NCBI GenBank assembly: GCA_017441945.1
Contig: JAFSBG010000060.1
Span: 1-63,410, forward strand
DNA: 63,410 nucleotides
From: Clostridia bacterium
GTDB lineage: Bacteria; Bacillota; Clostridia; Oscillospirales; Butyricicoccaceae
Direction: 5' to 3'
Part shown: positions 61,323-63,410 of the stretch, piece by piece
How positions within the stretch are numbered: the first letter of the stretch is position 1
Layout: each line of letters opens with the position of its first letter
Notes under the pieces: generated by a model
Seen by the model: only the letters and a program-made list of their open reading frames with translations
The model's database searches: none
Told to the model about the DNA's origin: nothing
Position numbers and translations under genes: made by a program

Positions 61323-61664
61323 ATGTCAAAGCAACTTTGCCCGTGCTGTATGCGTCATTGTTATCTTGATGAACTGCGCTGTCCGAGAGGAAAGGAATAT
61401 AAGGAAACGGGAGTTATTCCGCCTCGCAAACCTAGACCTGAAGGAGCAGGGGAAAATAAAAAGCCAAACGAAGCAAAGATGAGATATCTTGCGATGGATA
61501 AGGACGAAAAACTTGTGTTCAGCATTGTGAACGCAGGTGAATTGCTGTCTGCTCTCAGCGAAAATGAAAGAAGTGAAGCTGTATTGTCGTGTCTGCGCGA
61601 AGAGGACAGAAATGACCTGCTCATGCTGCTTAAAAAGCTGAGGCACAGCCTGCATCACAAATAA
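61323..61664 (+). CDS. small zinc-ribbon-like protein, unknown function
   Basis: This 113-aa protein starts MSKQLCPCCMRHCYLDELRCPRG, five Cys and one His that could bind zinc or iron, then a basic Pro-rich linker and a helical C-terminal half (LLSALSENERSEAVLSCLREEDRNDLLMLLKKL). I do not recognise a named family. AGGAGG lies five nt before ATG. It is placed between the siderophore operon and the DtxR-like regulator, so a metal-related role is plausible. Confidence 0.78.
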   Translation: MSKQLCPCCMRHCYLDELRCPRGKEYKETGVIPPRKPRPEGAGENKKPNEAKMRYLAMDKDEKLVFSIVNAGELLSALSENERSEAVLSCLREEDRNDLLMLLKKLRHSLHHK

Positions 61665-61735
61665 ATCGCTGGTACATTACTATTGAAAAATTCAATAATA
61701 AAAGATTAAATGTTACTATATGTTAACACGACTTC

Positions 61736-61764
61736 TTGACAAGTTGGTGCAAATAATATATACT
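61736..61764 (+). promoter_or_regulatory. promoter of the DtxR-family gene
   Basis: TTGACA (61736-61741), 17 nt, TATACT (61759-61764). An AT-rich dyad TATTGAA/TTCAATA lies at 61681-61697 upstream. Confidence 0.82.
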
Positions 61765-61799
61765 ATAAATAATACACTAAGCGGCAAGGAGGCGGCAAC

Positions 61800-62171
61800 G
61801 TGAAAATACAGGAATCTGCTGAAAATTATCTTGAAACTATATATATTCTTCGCAAAAAAATGGGCTCTGTCCGTTCTATCGACGTGGTAAATCATCTGGG
61901 TTTTTCGAAGCCAAGCGTAAGTAACGCAATGAAACAGTTCCGTGAAAACGGATACGTCACAGTTGATGACGGCGGATTTATCACGCTGACAGACCTCGGT
62001 CTTGAAGTCGCTGAAAAGATCTACAAAAGACATGAGGTGCTTTCAAAGGTTCTTATGTCACTCGGGGTTTCTGAAGCTGTGGCAAAGGAAGATGCCTGCA
62101 AGATAGAGCACTATCTCAGCGATGAGACTTTTGAAGCCATCGAAAAACACATGGGAAAGTATAGTAAATAG
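61800..62171 (+). CDS. short DtxR/MntR-family metal-dependent repressor
   Basis: This 123-aa protein has GTG 61800 as start after AAGGAGG. The winged helix reads ESAENYLETIYILRKKMGSVRSIDVVNHLGFSKPSVSNAMKQF, followed by the metal-binding dimerisation helices (RHEVLSKVLMSLGVSEAVAKEDACKIEHYLSDETFEAIEKH, with His, Glu and Cys ligands as in MntR/DtxR). The SH3-like domain is absent, as in short MntR-like members. It probably represses the upstream siderophore operon through the three boxes. Confidence 0.92.
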   Translation: MKIQESAENYLETIYILRKKMGSVRSIDVVNHLGFSKPSVSNAMKQFRENGYVTVDDGGFITLTDLGLEVAEKIYKRHEVLSKVLMSLGVSEAVAKEDACKIEHYLSDETFEAIEKHMGKYSK

Positions 62172-62179
62172 TAATTTCA

Positions 62180-62206
62180 GAGCCGTCCTTCGGGACGGCT
62201 TTTTTG
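62180..62206 (+). terminator. intrinsic terminator
   Basis: GCCGTCC-TTCG-GGACGGC followed by six T. Confidence 0.92.
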
Positions 62207-62329
62207 TTGAGAAAATGTTAAAAACAATAAAAAATTAACAAAAATTAGTAAACCTGCTTAACGATAGGGAATATTTTAGTGCATATTTCATAGAAAATAC
62301 AAATAATATGTGTTGATTTTTTACGAAGT

Positions 62330-62344
62330 GTGCACTTAATGCAC
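62330..62344. promoter_or_regulatory. possible operator upstream of the binding-protein promoter
   Basis: GTGCACTTAATGCAC is a dyad with 5-nt arms (GTGCA/TGCAC) nine nt before the -35 box. Function is a guess. Confidence 0.4.
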
Positions 62345-62352
62345 AAAAACTA

Positions 62353-62382
62353 TTGACTTTTATAGGACGGTATGTGTATAAT
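62353..62382 (+). promoter_or_regulatory. promoter of the peptide-binding-protein gene
   Basis: TTGACT (62353-62358), an 18-nt spacer, and TATAAT (62377-62382). Downstream a GTTGTTAA/TTAACAAC inverted repeat (62392-62414) falls in the leader. Confidence 0.75.
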
Positions 62383-62442
62383 AGTCACAAGGTTGTTAAT
62401 TGTTTTTTAACAACTCCAAAAAATTATAGAGAGGTAAAATGT

Positions 62443-63410
62443 ATGAAGAGATTTATTTCTTTGATGCTCGCACTCGTAATGATGTTTGCTATGCTCGCAG
62501 GCTGTTCTGATGAAGAAGAAACAACAACAGCTGCTCCAGCAGGCGACACAACAACAGCTGCTCCAGCAGGAGACACAACTCAGTCCACAGAAGGCAAGAA
62601 GATCCGTACAGATCTTGTTATGTGTAACACAGCTGACGTTGTAACACTCGACCCACCAGAATCCACAGACACATACTCCAACACAGTTATCAATATGGTA
62701 TTCGATACTCTTATTGATATGGATGAAAACTCCGAATTCATCCCTGCTCTCGCTGAATCCTGGGAAGTAAGTGACGATGCTATGACAATCGTTTTCAAGA
62801 TCCGTGAAAACGTTAAGTTCCACAACGGCGAAATCTTGAAGCCATCCGACGTTAAGTTCTCCTTCGACCGTGCAAAGAACGAAATTGCTCAGTCCAAGGC
62901 AATGTTCGTAGCAGTTGACACAATCGAATGTGATAACGATGCTATGACAGTTACACTCAATATGCTTGAGCCATCTGCTGCTATCCTCGTTAACCTCACA
63001 GAAGGTGCATGTCATATCCAGAACCAGAAGTTCGTTGAAGAACATCCAGACGATATCAACCAGCACGCTTGCGGCACAGGCCCAATGATGCTCGACGAAT
63101 GGAAGATCAACGACTACGTAATGCTTAAGCGCTTTGATGAACACTGGGCAGGTCAGCCTGTTACAACATCCATCAAGATCCGCGTTATCCCAGAACCAAC
63201 ATCCCGTACAATCGCTCTTGAAGCTGGTGAAATTGACTGGCTCGCAGGTGTTAACTCCATCGACATCGCTCGAGTAATGGAAAATCAGGACCTCAAGACA
63301 ATGGAAGTTCCTGGCTCCTCCATCGTTTACATCTCCCCTAACCAGAACAGAGAACCTTGGAACAATAAGCTCGTTCGTCAGGCTCTCCACTATGCATGCG
63401 ACAAGCAGTC
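62443..63410 (+). CDS. ABC transporter substrate-binding lipoprotein, SBP_bac_5 type (partial, cut by window end)
   Basis: Open from ATG 62443 (GAGGT upstream) to the window edge, 322 codons. Lipobox MLAGC (Cys21), a linker with TTTAAPAGDTTTAAPAGD, then a family 5 solute-binding fold: LDPPESTDTYSNTVINMVFDTLIDMDENSEFIPALAESWEVSDD, FHNGEILKPSDVKFSFDRAK, GTGPMMLDEW, and YISPNQNREPWNNKLVRQALHYACDK. Such proteins bind oligopeptides, dipeptides or nickel chelates. A full protein would be about 530-560 aa, so the C-terminus and the permeases should lie beyond the window. A long antisense frame on the minus strand is a shadow. Confidence 0.93.
   Translation, partial: MKRFISLMLALVMMFAMLAGCSDEEETTTAAPAGDTTTAAPAGDTTQSTEGKKIRTDLVMCNTADVVTLDPPESTDTYSNTVINMVFDTLIDMDENSEFIPALAESWEVSDDAMTIVFKIRENVKFHNGEILKPSDVKFSFDRAKNEIAQSKAMFVAVDTIECDNDAMTVTLNMLEPSAAILVNLTEGACHIQNQKFVEEHPDDINQHACGTGPMMLDEWKINDYVMLKRFDEHWAGQPVTTSIKIRVIPEPTSRTIALEAGEIDWLAGVNSIDIARVMENQDLKTMEVPGSSIVYISPNQNREPWNNKLVRQALHYACDKQ

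Noticed and set aside
62407..63390. Long minus-strand open frame (327 codons) at the right end
   Set aside because: It is antisense to the clear lipoprotein/SBP_bac_5 frame on the plus strand. Its Cys-rich translation has no family features and no ribosome site.

Overview
This window looks like the chromosome of an anaerobic gut Clostridia, most likely Oscillospirales/Ruminococcaceae-like (Bacillota). The reasons are the Gram-positive Shine-Dalgarno sites and sigma-A promoters, LPxTG cell-wall proteins and sortases, lipoproteins with Thr/Ala/Glu/Pro-rich linkers after the lipobox (TTTAAP, TEAP), an anaerobic radical SAM maturase, an oxygen-sensitive Fe-S serine dehydratase, ECF-type vitamin uptake, and many short GC-rich palindromic repeats between genes. 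The species cannot be named from the sequence. I see no rRNA, tRNA, CRISPR array or IS transposase.

Left end (1-1.76 kb): remains of integrative elements at what appears to be the 3' end of guaA (GMP synthase). Copies of the guaA-like tail and three paired TGGCWACA motifs frame a SAP-domain gene. A TIR-MORN gene (1.76-2.7 kb, minus) follows. Housekeeping then begins: a one-carbon folate pair (cyclodeaminase-like protein and FolD), a DUF1292 protein, and the phosphatidylethanolamine pathway pssA-psd.

6.3-25.7 kb: mostly single genes separated by repeats. They include an XRE membrane regulator, dienelactone hydrolase, an anSME-like radical SAM enzyme, a TSCPD-methyltransferase fusion, a secreted trypsin-like protease, creatininase-family and nitroreductase enzymes, a large GH106-like glycosidase, an ADP-ribosyltransferase-like protein, serine dehydratase fused to a GIY-YIG domain, a YczE-like membrane protein, a TetM-like GTPase fused to a YacP/Rae1-type nuclease, and two related anchored extracytoplasmic proteins.

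25.7-30.6 kb: a cobalamin riboswitch with an intrinsic terminator precedes an ECF transporter operon (EcfT, DUF2284 protein, and an ATPase-ATPase-S-component triple fusion). One arm of the riboswitch contains a ~120-nt repeat. Its second copy, inverted, lies in the leader of the PspA gene at 33.9 kb.

30.7-39.8 kb: DegV; a divergent micro-ORF/XRE pair with palindromic operators; a lipoprotein; an iron-sulfur flavoprotein-like protein; a PspA-TPM envelope-stress pair; an MBL hydrolase; and a BlaI-BlaR1 pair. The BlaR1-like sensor carries an M23 peptidase domain, and three phased dyads overlap the promoter.

40.0-49.7 kb: a c-di-GMP-I riboswitch with a terminator controls a sortase-pilus operon: coiled-coil protein, signal peptidase I, giant LPNTG fibro-slime adhesin, LPSTG major pilin, class C sortase, LPETG minor pilin and a second sortase. 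A convergent two-component system (49.7-51.8 kb) and decayed gene fragments (52.3-52.6 kb) follow.

52.7-63.4 kb: murI, an amidase-GNAT fusion and a MATE exporter on the minus strand. On the plus strand is an iron-siderophore ABC operon (YclNOPQ order) behind DtxR-type boxes, then a small zinc-ribbon protein, a short DtxR-family regulator, and the start of an oligopeptide-type ABC binding protein cut by the window edge.
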